Shown here: piece after piece, positions 11,143 to 23,315 of the stretch | Layout of the letters: each line of letters begins with the position of its first letter | How positions within the stretch are numbered: position 1 is the first letter of the stretch | DNA from: Calonectria ilicicola | Lineage: Eukaryota > Ascomycota > Sordariomycetes > Hypocreales > Nectriaceae | Direction of reading: 5' to 3' | Length of the DNA: 64,000 nucleotides | Assembly: GCA_020809705.1 (NCBI GenBank) | Contig: CP085829.1 | Location: forward strand, 5,890,001-5,954,000 | Notes under the pieces: model-generated | What the model was told of the DNA's origin: nothing | Database searches by the model: none | The model's input: the letters and a program-made list of their open reading frames with translations, nothing else | Made by a program: the position numbers and the translations under genes

Positions 11143-12793
11143 TTACAAGGTGTAGACAAAGTCTGGTCGCAAATCTCCCCTGATCCAGCGTTGTTCTTCA
11201 GACAACGAGGCCCATTCAGCATCCATCTTGCCTTTCTTACGGTCGCTATTCATCTTTCGGAAGCTCAAATGCATCAAAATGCTCCCTCCAAGAAGAAATA
11301 CGGTCAAGTATCCAAGAACGATACCATGGCCTGTCCAGTATCTAGGTCTCTCTTTGACCAGGTAGATGTTGGACGAAACGACACCGTTGAGGTTACCCCA
11401 GCCGACAACCATGCCTAAGACAAACGCTCTCTTTAGCGAGCCCTCGGTATTATTTACCACCCAAGAAATTGTGTTGGGGACGGTCGGGTAAATTCCTGTG
11501 GATCGGTTAGTAAAACTGCTGCTTTGTCAATGAGAGAGATCATTTCACATACCCATTGCGCCCAAGAACACCGCAGCGTATTGAACCTGAGAGTCTGAGC
11601 TGCCCAGAAGCATAGCAAACCCAATAATAGCGAGAGAAACAGTCGCCATGTTGAAATATCCGCGCATTCGAGTGCGATCAGCCAGTATACCAATGCAGAT
11701 GGTGCAAATGGCGGCGCAAGCATAGGGAGCAACAGACAATAACTGAGCCTTGGTGCCTTGATAGCCCATGCCGCTGATAATGGTTGGCAAAAATAGTGAA
11801 AAGGCATACAGGGGTGTACCGCAACCCATGTAGATTGCCATGTAGCCATAAGTCTTCCAGTCCTTCAAGGCGGCGTAAATGTGTCGTTTGTCGAAGTCTT
11901 CAGCAGTACGGCCCTGGCTATCCATAATGAGGCGACGCTGCACGCGGATGCGCTCGTCTGGAGTGAGAAAACGTGCGGAGTCTGGCCAATCAAAAACCAT
12001 CCACCAGCAAAAGGCACCGACGAATACGGTGGCAAGACCCTCGAGGATAAAGATCCAAGCCCAACCAGGCTTATCTCCAACACCATCCATATTCGCAATG
12101 GCAGCAGCCAAAAGGCCACCAAACGAACCTGCGAGAGCGGCTGCGGAGAAGAAGATGGAAGATCGAGCTCCAATCTCCGATCGCTTGTACCAGCATGATA
12201 GATAGTAGTTCACACCAGGATAGAGACCGGCCTCAGTGACACCCAAAAAGAATCGCGCAGCGAGGAGTCCCTCGTAATTGGTACACAACCCCATCAGAGT
12301 CATGATGGAGCCCCAGATCATGATGATGATGGTGAAAAAGATTCGAGGGGTGAGTCGCTTCAGGAGAGTGTTGGTGATGGGTTCAGCGACAGCGTAACTG
12401 ATGAAGAAAATCGTAAGAGACATGTTATAATCAGTACCACTCATGCCAAGATCGGCCTCCATTCCTTCCAGTCGCGCATTGCCAATGTTCGTTCTGTCCA
12501 GGAACGAGAGCAGGTACAGCAGCGATAGCCAAGGGATCAACCACAAGTCAACCTTCCACATCAACTTTTTGTCCTAAGAAGCTTGTTAGTAGGTCATTGT
12601 TTATGATGTTCAAGTTAGGTAAACTTACAATTGCCGCACGCTCTTCATCGCTCTTGCCCTCATCGGGATCAGGAAGATTGGCTAATTGCATGGCCCTCTC
12701 ATACTCAACACCCGATTTCGCATCCTTCCCGGAGCCACGAAGGACATTCTCGACATCCTCGCTTGAAGGTTTATCATCAGTTGTGCTGCCCAT
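11143..12793 (-). CDS. MFS transporter, anion:cation symporter (ACS/Tna1-like) family
   Basis: Three exons fit in phase: 12793-12629, 12573-11553 and 11495-11143. The introns (55 and 57 nt) start with GTAAGT and GTATGT. The product is 512 aa. It has a polar N-terminal tail of about 65 residues, a first transmembrane segment ending LLSFLDRTNIGNAR, and the family loop ARFFLGVTEAGLYPG. A long central loop precedes the second six-helix bundle, and the C-terminal tail is hydrophilic. This family moves organic anions such as nicotinate, allantoate, pantothenate or biotin across the plasma membrane by proton symport. The exact substrate cannot be read from sequence. The length is standard for the family and both splice junctions restore conserved segments. 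Confidence 0.9.
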
Positions 12794-15364
12794 TCTGTTA
12801 AATTATGCCTATGACTAGACCAGCAGTTGCAATGTACAAGAGATGATGAAACTGTCGTGGACGGTCAGGGAAAACTACAACACATGCACAACCACACCAA
12901 TATATACCGCACCTTAAGTCCGCGGCAAACAGCATTTTGACTTCAATAAACCAGGGGTGCAAATTCTCCAGTTGGTTGAACTGGGATTGTGCCCGGAAGA
13001 GTCGGACTTTTGTCTCTAAAGGCATAAGGACTGTATTGGTTTCCCCAACGCTAGAAGGTGCAATAAACTTTTTGCCAACTTGTGATTGGCTTGGCAGGTG
13101 CGGGGGAAACAGGGTATCTCGAACTTTCCTCCACGCCAAGTAACTCAATCCTCCAAATGACCTTTGACGCGTGTAATCAACCAGGCGAGACATGCGAGAA
13201 TTTTGCTAAATCTATTGAGTGCCACCCCGGCTCGCGCACTTGTAAACTGTGCGAAGCTCCGTGTTTGATCAGCTGGACAAATTGCTAGTTGCTAGTAGAT
13301 AAAGTACAGCCAAATATGGCAAGCGTCTAATGAATGGCTTGAGCTGAAGCCAACGCGTCAGCCGAATGATATCAGTCTCTGGAGGATTGGATCACCGATT
13401 AGAGATTCCGCCAGTGTCTACATTAAATACGACAGTTGGTCTCTTGGCTTGGCGTCTCCGTCTCATGGGTCTAGACCCAACTGGCACAATTGATTGTGGA
13501 GTGTGGATAACTGTCTAGGAAAACGGCCAACCCCAACGCTAAAGAGCAACTTTAAATGACGCTGTGGTCGCGCGTTTGGGGCCAGGGATCCTTTCAACCT
13601 AGCCTATTACGACAAGTCGAAAGAAAGCATCGACCCATCAACACGGCAACAGAATCGAGATACGGAATAGCCAACAATTTCGGTCTCGAGATAACCTTTC
13701 GGCCGATAGTGGGCCTTGGGGTCATTGCGGGGGCACTAGTTGGAGTCAAAAGAAAAGACAAATTACGCGACACAGACGAGATCTGGGGCGTTTTGGAGAA
13801 GGCCTGCCATGGCGCGAGGGCTGGGGTCTCGTGACGCGTGAAGTGAACGTGGGGAACAGGTACCCCTTCCAGCTTCGCTTCTCCCATTCGAGATGTTCAG
13901 CAAAATGCCACCACACTCACTCATTACAGCAAACGTTGAAATAGCAGACAATAAAAAGAAAAGAAAATAAATTTTTCTATGGGACGAGAGAAATGGGAGG
14001 GAAAGTAAAAGGATGTTTGGGGGCATAGCAGACATTCTTGCAGGGCCGCTGACGGTGTTGTGGGCGGTGTGAGGCTCGTGGTTTTGTGGTTGGCACGGTC
14101 AGACTGCAGCATCGCTGTCAATGGCTGACTTGGAGAGATTAAACAGGAGCAGGATAACCAAATGCGAATTTCTCCTGCTGTAACCTAGGATCTGGCGAAT
14201 TAAAAAACACTACGCTAAAACAGCACGAATTCCGAGTGCGCTGCTGCATTCACTCGGAGAATGGTAAAACTTCCGATAAAACCTTTACATGGCTACTTTT
14301 CCACTCTGAAACAACCACCTTTCTTCGCCATTCCAACTCGTATCACCCTGCTCGTCCTGACCGTCCTCAATATTCCTGTACTCCATCGGGCCTTTTACGG
14401 CGCCACATCCCACGGCATGAGTCACTAGACAAAATGTCCCAACACCAGATTTGCCGCCCAAGTACCTGAGCAAAAGCCACCACAGGGCGAGCTCGATGCC
14501 TCCTCATTCATAGCCAAATTGGATCAGTTCGAACCTGCTGAGCCTTATTGTTTTTTGCTTACACTCCCTAGTCAGCTTGACATTGACACGGCACGTATCA
14601 TCAGGTCTGACGTAGGTGTGGGATACATTTAATTGTTCATTGGTGTATCATAATGCCAAGATATGCGGGTTTTGTTCCGCATTAATTATGGTGGGGTGAT
14701 ATTGTACAATGCAACTTTGCTTTTTGCAAGTACAGTCTGTCTCTCTTTACTCGGAGGTCGTCATTGCTGTAGGCATTAAATGCCTCTTGGTACCATCACG
14801 ATATGCCGTAGAGTATTGCAAATAGGTCAAGAATTCCACCACAGAGATATTCCCAGTTAATAACAAAGGTACGGAAAATAGCGGGCGACTTTTATCACAT
14901 CATGATGTTCGTGTGTCTGTCCCGAGCGCGCTACCCCGTCTGACTGCATCACTTTATCGGCAACTCTGTGCTGATCACTGACAGAGTCTTATCAAATTGT
15001 GAAACATAGTCGTAAGTGGCGCGCATTTGAATGTACATTGTCAGCACTTGACTGAAATGATAACATTATTGCTCGTATTCTATTACCAGGCAAAGTGCGT
15101 AAGCGAGCTGCTGAAGGTCAGCTGAAGGATCAAATTAATCACAGAGTGCAACCTAATGCACACTAACAGCATCTCGCATTTCGCACGAGACGGATCAGGA
15201 TCTTCCGGGGTTGTGGGGTTGATAATCTCGATCTACTAATATAAACGTGATTCTTTCCTGGGCCTTGAATTGGAGGGTTTCACCACAGCAGTACCAGCAA
15301 CAATTGACTACACCTGCATTTACTACTCTAGTTACATTTGCCCATACAGCTGCATCATAGGACC
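12794..15364. other. long intergenic region
   Basis: About 2.6 kb between divergently transcribed genes (MFS to the left, FAD oxidase to the right). Frames up to 131 codons occur but show no splice-supported or family-like sequence. The region probably contains both promoters. Confidence 0.5.
15238..15245 (+). promoter_or_regulatory. putative TATA box of the FAD oxidase gene
   Basis: AATATAAA lies about 120 bp upstream of the ATG at 15365. Confidence 0.35.
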
Positions 15365-17069
15365 ATGTATTGGTTCAAGCTGAGTACGATTGCAACCATA
15401 GCAGCCACGGTCGCCATCACCGCGGCTGCTCCCAACGGACTCGGCACCTTCGTCGAGCTGTATGGCAACTGCCCAGTCGATCATTCACTGGCAGCACGCG
15501 ATCTATCTGAAGGACTTTCCGATTGTTCCGAAGTTTACTACCCAGACTCTACAGGTTTTGATATGGTGCTCCTGCGATGGTCAGCATACAAGAATCCCAA
15601 AGCGAATATAGTCGTGATACCATGTGCTGAAAAAGATGTCGCTGTTGCTGTAAGCCCTTGCAATGTCATGAAATAGGCCTGTACTTACACTTGTACTAGG
15701 TGAAATATGCAAACAAGCAGAATTTGCCATTTCTGGCTGTTGATACAACTCATGGAACCCTCATTACTCTTGCAAATATGCAGTCTGGTGTACAAATCTC
15801 ATTGCAAAAACTGAGTAGCGTCAAGATTTCTAAGGACGGAAAAAGTGCAGTTATCGGTGGAGGTACCACGTCGAGGCGAATTATCGACATCCTGTGGGCA
15901 GCGGGTAAACAAACAGGTAAACCTCCCCTTACCCACCTGTGCTCTGTTGTGGCGCTCTAATTAGTTCGACCTTGGTAGTAACCGGCTTTAATGATTGCGT
16001 GAGCTACATGGGTCCTGGTCTAGGTGGTGGTCATGGACCTCTACAAGGCCGTCACGGCTTGACTTCAGACCAATATATATCATTAAATGTGGTATTAGCT
16101 GATGGGACTTTGAAGACAATCACCGCAAAAGATGACCTCTTCTGGGGTATGAAGGGGGCCGGACATAACTTTGGTATCGTAACATCAGTGACCTCCAAAA
16201 TCTACGACATCCGCTATCGCGATTGGGCTATGACAGCTTTCATTTTTAAGCATGACAAGGTTGAGGCGGTCTATGAGGCTATTAACTCCCGCTTTATAGA
16301 CGGAAACCAGCCTGCAGAAATCATTCACTGGTCGTCATGGGGGTATAATACAACCGTGGACACAAAATATGTAAGCGAGGATTTCCGAATTTTTAGAGCC
16401 TCATATATTAACCTGTCCCCTCTTTAGCCGGTTCTTTCCCTCCAAGTTCAACAGGAAGGCACCAAATCTGTGGATCAAGTCTGGTTAAAGCAATTACTCG
16501 AACTTGGCCCAGTAGATGTCCAAAACTTGACCACCACCTACAATAATCTCTCATTGTTCGTCGGCGCTACAGAAAACTCTCCTGCTTGTCTGAAAACTGG
16601 GCGAAATATCCAACGTTTCTCGGTCTACCTTGAAAGATACAATGCTACAGCTCAGAAACAGGCATTCGATCTCTTTGCCAAGACTACAAGCGGTGACTCA
16701 CCATTAAACAGGGCCTTCTGCTTTTTTGAAGGATATTCCATGCCAGGTGTGCGAGCTGCCGGTCTCGATGCGAGCGCATTTGCATATCGCGAGACCAACA
16801 TACTTACCTTGGCATCGATTAATTATGTACCTGCCGGTCAGGATGTTGATGAGAAGGCCACTGAGTTTGGCAGGGGCTTCCGTGATATTTTGTACAAGGG
16901 TTCTGGTCACAAGGCTAGGCGCGTTTACGTGAACTATGGTTTTGGGGACGAGTCTGCGAAAGACTGGTATGGCGACCAGGAGTGGCGCCAGGAGCGCTTA
17001 CGATCGTTAAAGAAGAAATACGATCCCCAGGGCAAATTTAGCTTCTACGGTCCAATTCCAAAGCATTAG
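15365..17069 (+). CDS. secreted FAD-linked oxidoreductase, berberine-bridge-enzyme type
   Basis: Four exons join in phase: 15365-15649, 15700-15916, 15979-16370 and 16428-17069, giving 511 aa. The chosen ATG has an ACCATG context and opens a hydrophobic signal peptide ending near AITAA. An in-frame start nine codons upstream would put a polar stretch before it. The FAD-binding (PCMH-like) domain covers about residues 50-230. It includes FLAVDTTHGT, whose His occupies the position used for covalent FAD attachment in this family, and MGPGLGGGHG. The C-terminal BBE domain has YVNYG, then a KYDPQGKFSFYGP ending that seals the active site. Such enzymes oxidise alkaloids, sugars or secondary metabolites with O2. 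The substrate is unknown. It faces away from the MFS gene across a shared 2.6-kb upstream region. Confidence 0.88.
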
Positions 17070-17401
17070 TCTAGATAGCTATTTGTGTTGGGGATTTTCG
17101 AGGGATCATGTAGATGAAATTTTTTTAAGAAGATGCAGTTTCGATCTTGTCATTGCAGGGGGTTAAAAAGAATGAACGGTGACTATCGCAGTGTTGATCA
17201 ACGGATAGCCCAAAGGCATCAGTCATGAGGAGAAAACTATGACATTTTACTTCCGGCAACTCATGATTCTATAGTGAGAAATCATAAGGCCGGCTGGGGA
17301 CAGATGGTCCCGTACTCTATTCTTAGTACATTCGACGGATTCCAAAGCACTCATCAAGGCCTCAATTCTCCATTTCTTCTGTGAAATAGGACCTCAGTCT
17401 T

Positions 17402-18826
17402 TTACTCGTTTTGCTTCGTTCCATCCTTGTTCTCTGCGGCACCCTTGCCATCAATGCTTTTCTCGTCATCAGTGCCTTCCCCATCACCAGGGTCTTTCTC
17501 GTCGTCAGGGCTATCTTCGGCAGCGTTGTCCACGTCGTTCCCTGCATTCGATACTCTAAGTGGAAATATCGCGACCAATGAAATTCTCGACATCATGAAC
17601 GATCCGCAACGGAGAATCTCAGGCTTTGAAACGGAGACAATATCCAGCTGCATGTCAGGTGAGTCATCAAGTGTGATGTCGCCGATCGCCACAGGGCTTT
17701 CGGTGGGCAGGCTAAAGAATGATGATAACGAAAGATCCCCTCTGTTGACTTTGGCTACCGTGAAGAGAGGAGAGACACGACCGGGTTTCCAGAAGAGTTC
17801 ATCCTGGGCTGGGATGTCGGGCGTTGTCGGGGAATGCTCCAAAGCGCTATCAGAATTGCAAACAATGTAGTAGTCACCGGGTTTTCCACCCAAACCAAGC
17901 TCAAGCATCAAGACAAAACCGGTCTCAACCCATGTATCGGAATGGGAAGTAGAGTCGCTTGTTGAGTCGCTTTCGACGTCGTCCTTCTTCAGGCGCAGAA
18001 TATCGCCTAAGCCACGAGGCATATGGTTAACTCAAGTGTACTCAAATGGAAATGGGGATCTCGACTTACCAAAAGTCATCACGAATGTGGTTTGAAATGA
18101 GGTGGGATCTAAATGAATGGCGTACATATTGCTTTCTAGCCATGTGTATGGATAGTACTGTCTTGTTCTCTCGTCAAGTTCACGGTAGTTGCGCAAAGCA
18201 TGGCCATTGATTCTCAAGCCCAGTGGAGTTCCTTGAAAGGTGGCGTTCAAATGAAGGTGTACTCCGTGGTGGGATGTTGAGGGAGGATGAGTGAAGAGCA
18301 TTAGGTCAATGGTCTTATTCTCATCTTTGATCACACTCCAGTCAGCCTTCTCAAGGGACTGCTTGAAGATGGTTGGGTCGACAGCGATACCGAATCTGCG
18401 TTCCTTCAAGACAAACTCTCTGATACAGTCATTGACGTCCAAAATCCAGAGTAAGAACTCATCACCATCATGAAGCCTATGGTCTGCAAAAGAAGGGCAA
18501 CTCTCACGAACCGATTCGAATCTGGTTTCTCTCCCATTGGCATATTGCTTTAGATACGTCAACAGCATTCTGGCAAAGAAATCTAATTTGTCTTGCTCCT
18601 TGGATCCATAAATGCGATACCATTTCTCGAATATCTTGGCCCAAAACTGGTCGAAATCGGGCGATGATGTTGGCCATACCCTTTTGACGGATTTTTCGAC
18701 CCGTTCGCGTAGCGCCTTATCCAAATGTACTGAAAGTTCATCTTCGAGTAGTTCAGAATCTGTCGGAGGTCCAACAGCTCGGCGATTACGGCCTGGACCT
18801 GGTGCGTTGGCGTATTCCTCATTCAT
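17402..18826 (-). CDS. hypothetical protein, unknown family, copy 1 (453 aa)
   Basis: Two exons, 18826-18070 and 18006-17402, are split by a 63-nt intron (GTAAGT...TAG) in phase 1, directly after MTFG. The start is the ATG at 18826 (CACCATGA); upstream codons in frame are not ATG. The product has a disordered N-terminus and a core beginning near WPTSSPDF, with FKQSL.KADWSV and PLGLRINGHALR further on. A second domain starts GDILRLKKDD and has FVLMLEL and GKPGDYYI. An acidic Asp/Glu/Lys tail closes the protein. No signal peptide or membrane segment is present. The same architecture, the same intron phase and an equal intron length recur in the gene at 36209-37799. I do not recognise the family or its role. 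Confidence 0.75.
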
Positions 18827-19379
18827 GGTGACGGGCACAGAACGACGACTTAACCACGAAGGGTTGAAAGGATAAACAGAAAGGTGCCTCAGCCACGATG
18901 ATGGCCCGGTTACTCGTCACTAAACTTGGGAGATGATGATGAGGATTCTCCAAGCTTGGGCTCATGAAAGGGATTTGTATGCTGTGTTCCCCTTTGTAGG
19001 AAGCCGAGAGAACAAAGCGCAATTTGTGAACTCGCGACACAATGAACGCGTATGTTTGGAACCAAAACGCTGTCAAACAAACAGCCGGAACATGTTAAGT
19101 CCGTATTTTAACAGTGAATCACAGTCGAGGCAGCGCGAAATGCTCATGTGGAGACGAGATAAGGAACACTCTTTCGGTGATGAATGGTAGAGTTAGAACA
19201 TGCACAAATAAATGTACTGTGAATCATGTAAGAATTGTTTTATGCTATTGTTCCTTTGTGATCATTTTTCCTTGATGATCGTGCTGTGAGCAGTTCACAT
19301 GTTGCGATTCACGGTTCTCATATACAACAATCGTATTTATTTCTATGATTAGCCGCGCATTCCCTACATATAGGGCCCC
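18827..19379. other. intergenic, upstream region of copy 1
   Basis: Contains the promoter of the unknown gene at 18826. No gene is visible. Confidence 0.4.
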
Positions 19380-20451
19380 ATTCCTCCCTGCTGTCCGCTT
19401 CACTTTTTACTCAACATCTTCTCCAACCCTCGTTCTCAAAGCCATCTCCGGTGTCTTGACAGTAACGACTGTCGACCCTCTTGCCAAAAATGCAGGACAA
19501 GCAGCACCTTGAAATCCCATTCAAAAATTGAACCTTGTCGGCCACGTTCATGTGGTCAGTATGCATCCTCGCCAATGCCCCACAACTCCAAGCTGACTTC
19601 TTTTGTCCAGTGCGACTAATCCAAGAATGGATTCATCCCCAAAGATGTCTTCACTCTGCCCTACTTCATCGCCCACCAGGTGATGCCATTTGACCACTCT
19701 GATCAACAAGTGGGATGAACCACAATACCAGCCCAACAAAAAAAATCCTCGACGAGATTAGGTTGGAGAGAATGGAGACTGCATCGACTGTGTGGATAAA
19801 ATCGATGTCCCACACGCACTCCCACGCACCCACATGCTCCTCGTCTTCTCACCTTCGTCTTTGCACTTTCGTGCCCACACAGTATTGAGAAGTGCAGGAC
19901 ACCCCGTCGCTGTCTCCGTCGCTGCACCCGTTACTGCTACCAGCACTTCCACCGTCAGAGCTTCGTCGCTCATGAAGTCCACCAACACCACCGCTGCTGG
20001 TATTGCCGATTCTTCAGTTTGGTTAGCTTCCGCTATCAAAGGCAAAAAGGTCTCAGAGGCAATGATTAACTGCACCGAAAGCACTGCTGCGAGCACATTG
20101 AGCCTTCTCTTATATGACTTTACTAAAGGTCGAAACCTGTGCCAGATACACCAAGTTAAATGCCGTAAACACCATTTGATCAGGTACAATACTAGCCCTT
20201 AGGCACGATCTAACTTTACACGTGTCTCGGTTCTCAGCTGGGCATTGAACGGGTATGGCTTCAATCCTAAATCCCCATGGATGCGATGTCGAAGAGTCGA
20301 AAAATCCTGGGAAATACAGGACACGCCAACCATAACAGGCCACCGCCATAGAACTACCACCAAAAGCACTGAGACCACCGACACCACGTCTGTCCCTGCC
20401 ACTGCCGATTAATTCATCTTGGAGTCGGTCGCGGATATGGAAGTTCATGCG
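19380..20451. other. decayed sequence with short frames on both strands
   Basis: There are overlapping frames of 130-145 codons on both strands (19792-20202 plus, 19758-20189 minus). Neither has a recognisable domain, signal or splice pattern, and the plus-strand composition is Ser/Thr/Ala-rich. A segment of about 75 bp at 20115-20190 resembles 21404-21478. I read this as non-functional or relic DNA. Confidence 0.35.
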
Positions 20452-20965
20452 TTCAAGTGGGTCTCTGATTCGAAAGATCAGAGAGCCCTTTTCAAGGCAA
20501 CGAAAATGGCTTGGATATATCTTTGCGGGTGATGATTCTCTTGCCTACCATCTGCCAATGAGACGACAAAAGTCTTCAAGTGGCTCTCTGATCTAAAAGA
20601 GCAGGGAGCCCCTTTCAAGGTAATGAAAAGGGGCTCAACCTACCTTTGTTGGTGATAACTATCTTGCCTATCATCAGCCATAAGACGACCAAAGTTTTCA
20701 AGTGGCTATCTGTTCTGGAAGAGCGGAGGGCCACTTTCAAGGTAGCGAAAATGGGTTAAATCTCCCTTTGCTGGTGATTACTCTCTTGTCCACCATCTAC
20801 CATGAGATTACCAAAGTGTTCAAGTGGCTCTCCGATCCAAAAGAGCAGACAACCGTTTCAAGGTAACGAAAATGGGCTCAAGCTTCATTTGTTGGAGATG
20901 ACTCTTTTGCCGACCAGATATCTACCACAAGATGACCAAGGTGTTCAAAAGACTTTCTCACTCGA
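20452..20965. repeat. 122-bp tandem repeat array, about 4 units
   Basis: The landmark TTCAAGTGGCTCTCTGAT recurs at 20452, 20575, 20697 and 20819, with a degraded fifth copy at 20944. The spacings are 123, 122, 122 and 125 bp. Each unit also holds an AGAGCAG motif, TTTCAAGGTA.CGAAAATGG, and a CTTTG.TGGTGAT segment. The period is not a multiple of three and the units carry stop codons in all readings I followed, so they do not encode protein repeats today. Confidence 0.75.
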
Positions 20966-22240
20966 TTTCTCTACGTCTTCTAAAGGATTCAGTGCGCTTG
21001 GATTCTTCAATTGACGTATCCAGCCGCGGACCCAGTTCGTGGAGGGACGTCGCCCTCATCGATAATGCATCGTTTGATGCTGGTCATCTTGACTGGTATG
21101 TGTCCACGAGTGTGTTTGAGAGAGGTTTATTTGGGCCCATACCTTTATTCTGCATGACTTCTATTCAACAAGGTTTTCAGTCTGGATTGTTTCTAGGCTT
21201 CAAGTTTGGCACAAAGGAGACTATGCCAGCGGATTTGGAACCTCGCGGCGTGCCCTTTTGTCCCGTGACCTTGTCCGGCTTCCCCTTTTCTTCAAGGAAA
21301 GAATAACTGTACGAATTTCAAACTGGCGGATTCATACTCACGATTCTTGAAGAGAAAGCAAGCCGCAAATGTCAGGCGACGGCTACTCTGAGTTTGCTTC
21401 AAGATGACTTCACCAAGGCACAAAACCTGTAAAGTCCATCAAATAAAATGCATGAAACATCATGTTGTTCACTTAATTGAAGACTCCCGCATTGTTTTTA
21501 GAAGTCCCAGAATACGAAGCAAACTGGGGTCTGGTGAGTGTATGTGGCTGTGTGAGAGGCTGAGCTTTTCTAATCCCAGCCACCTAGGTCTGAGAACGAG
21601 AGCGCTCCTACAAGCCGTCAACACTTGAATCCTGACACTCTTCTTTCCAGTTTGGATATTGAAATTGGTTGAACATCATTACCGTTGCATTCGTCGGCAC
21701 AGATCTCTTGCTCTTTTTTTCAGTTTCATCGGACCTACGATTGGCGACTGAGGGGAAGACTGTGTTTGTGTTTTCACGGAACGCCATACAACAAGCCTGA
21801 GCGAAGTGCTGAAGTTCTATCAGCAACTGAATGGCATGGACCCAAGTGCAAATCTTCCTGAGTCTGAAGATAACGAAGAATGGCCAAGGAAGGCCAACGT
21901 ACCTAAAGAATGCAAAAAAGAGATGGGAGATTTGTGCAATCCTGGATACTTTAGCTTTTGCTCCTCAGGTCTCTCGGACCTATTGGGCTTTGGTGCCGCG
22001 GAAGAATAATTACCGCAACTGATGACGCGATAAATTTATGCACTAAGCCATCGCAGATGTTATGTGGAATGCAGGTCACGAGGGTAATCTTGGGTTCATT
22101 TTTGTCGCAAATTTTAACATCAATAGGTCGGTCGGAATTTACGTTCCGCTACACATCGATTTTTAACACATTTCGCTATTGGATTCCTAGATAGTACTTA
22201 GATGCAAGTGACAGCGGACCATTAAAAGACCGTTAAAAGC
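20966..22240. other. gene-poor stretch after the tandem array
   Basis: A plus-strand frame of 124 codons (20932-21306) starts inside the last repeat unit and has no recognised motif. The 21404-21478 segment is a diverged copy of 20115-20190. No supportable gene is present before the Rid-family promoter. Confidence 0.4.
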
Positions 22241-22247
22241 TATAAAT
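22241..22247 (+). promoter_or_regulatory. putative TATA box of the first Rid-family gene
   Basis: TATAAAT lies about 120 bp upstream of the ATG at 22362. Confidence 0.45.
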
Positions 22248-22361
22248 GCAGTCGTTTGAATACTCAAAAGGGATATCCTCTTGTTCCTGTGCAATCATTC
22301 ATTTCTCGGCTCCTCGTCTCTGGTTATACGATTGCTATCTTACCTCCTCCACACTATCAAA

Positions 22362-22855
22362 ATGTCTATGCGTCAGTATGCCTACAAGGGTTTCGGTGAA
22401 AATAATTTGAAGAGTCATTGGTACTCCTCAGCTGTTCGCACTGGCGATTTTATTCATTGCGCTGGCCAAGGTTAGACCTCGCTCACAGCCATCGCTGGCA
22501 GATCCGCTGCTGACCATGGTAAATTATAGGTGGTTACCTTGACGACAAGGGGACCCAACCCAAAACAGTTGTCGAGCAGATCGACTTGGCCTTTGTCAAT
22601 GTAGACAAGGCTCTCAAGGATGCTGGTGGAAAGGGTTGGTCACAGGTGTACAGGATCAACTCGTTCCATGTCCAGCTGGACGACGAAGCACAGGACGCAA
22701 TGGTGCGCAACTTCAAGAAGTGGATGCCCGATAATCATCCCACTTGGACCTGTGTGCAAATTGGCCGTCTCGGGGGACCGAACATGTGGGTTGAGATTGA
22801 GGTGTCTGCGTTTGATCCAGAGGGTGCCAAAGAGGCGGGGACCAGCAAAGCATAG
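22362..22855 (+). CDS. Rid (YjgF/YER057c/UK114) family protein, copy 1
   Basis: Two exons, 22362-22470 and 22530-22855, are split by a 59-nt intron in phase 1 after HCAGQ; the product is 144 aa. The fold markers of the family are present: an N-terminal strand leading to CAGQGG, the AL.DAGG helix segment, and a C-terminal VEIEVSAFDP. Classical RidA proteins hydrolyse reactive enamine/imine intermediates using an Arg in a P-x-R-[ST] motif. Here that motif reads PTWTC, so the Arg is replaced by Trp. The protein may therefore belong to a Rid subgroup without deaminase activity. No targeting signal is seen. It is the left member of the 22-30 kb group. A second copy with the same intron position is at 45351-45853. 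Confidence 0.88.
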
Positions 22856-23315
22856 GAGGGGGTTTGAGCAAAAGATATACTATGCAATAGCTTCTAATTA
22901 ATAAAATAAATATACACTTATCCACGCTACCATTTCATATATTACGCTTTGTAGCGACCACTCCAACAGATTTGTCGAGTTGGTTTGGTTGGCACTTGAG
23001 TGAACTGAGGATATTCCAGCATCCAACCATGGGACACTAGCAGGGAGATAAGCTCAGTGTAAGCGATACTGTCGGGGGGGCTCACGCGAGCCGTCTCAAA
23101 ACAGATTAGCGCTCCCTTGGTCACCTGTTGAGGGGGTTACTTAGTGGGCTACAGCCTGCCATTCGCCACCCCTCTCATGTCTTTCAATTCTACCACTGTG
23201 TAATTTAATAATACTGGCCTCGGATAAGCCGAGTCTTTGGACCACAGTCTATTCATTCTCTGGGAAAGGGCTTCTGGCATCTGATTTAGACCGCAGTCGC
23301 TATTGATCCGTTTAA
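22856..23315. other. intergenic
   Basis: Terminator region of the Rid gene and upstream region of the regulator gene. No gene is visible. Confidence 0.4.

Noticed and set aside
12798..13193. Minus-strand 131-codon frame upstream of the MFS gene
   Set aside because: It lies in the promoter region, has no recognisable features and no coding-like composition.
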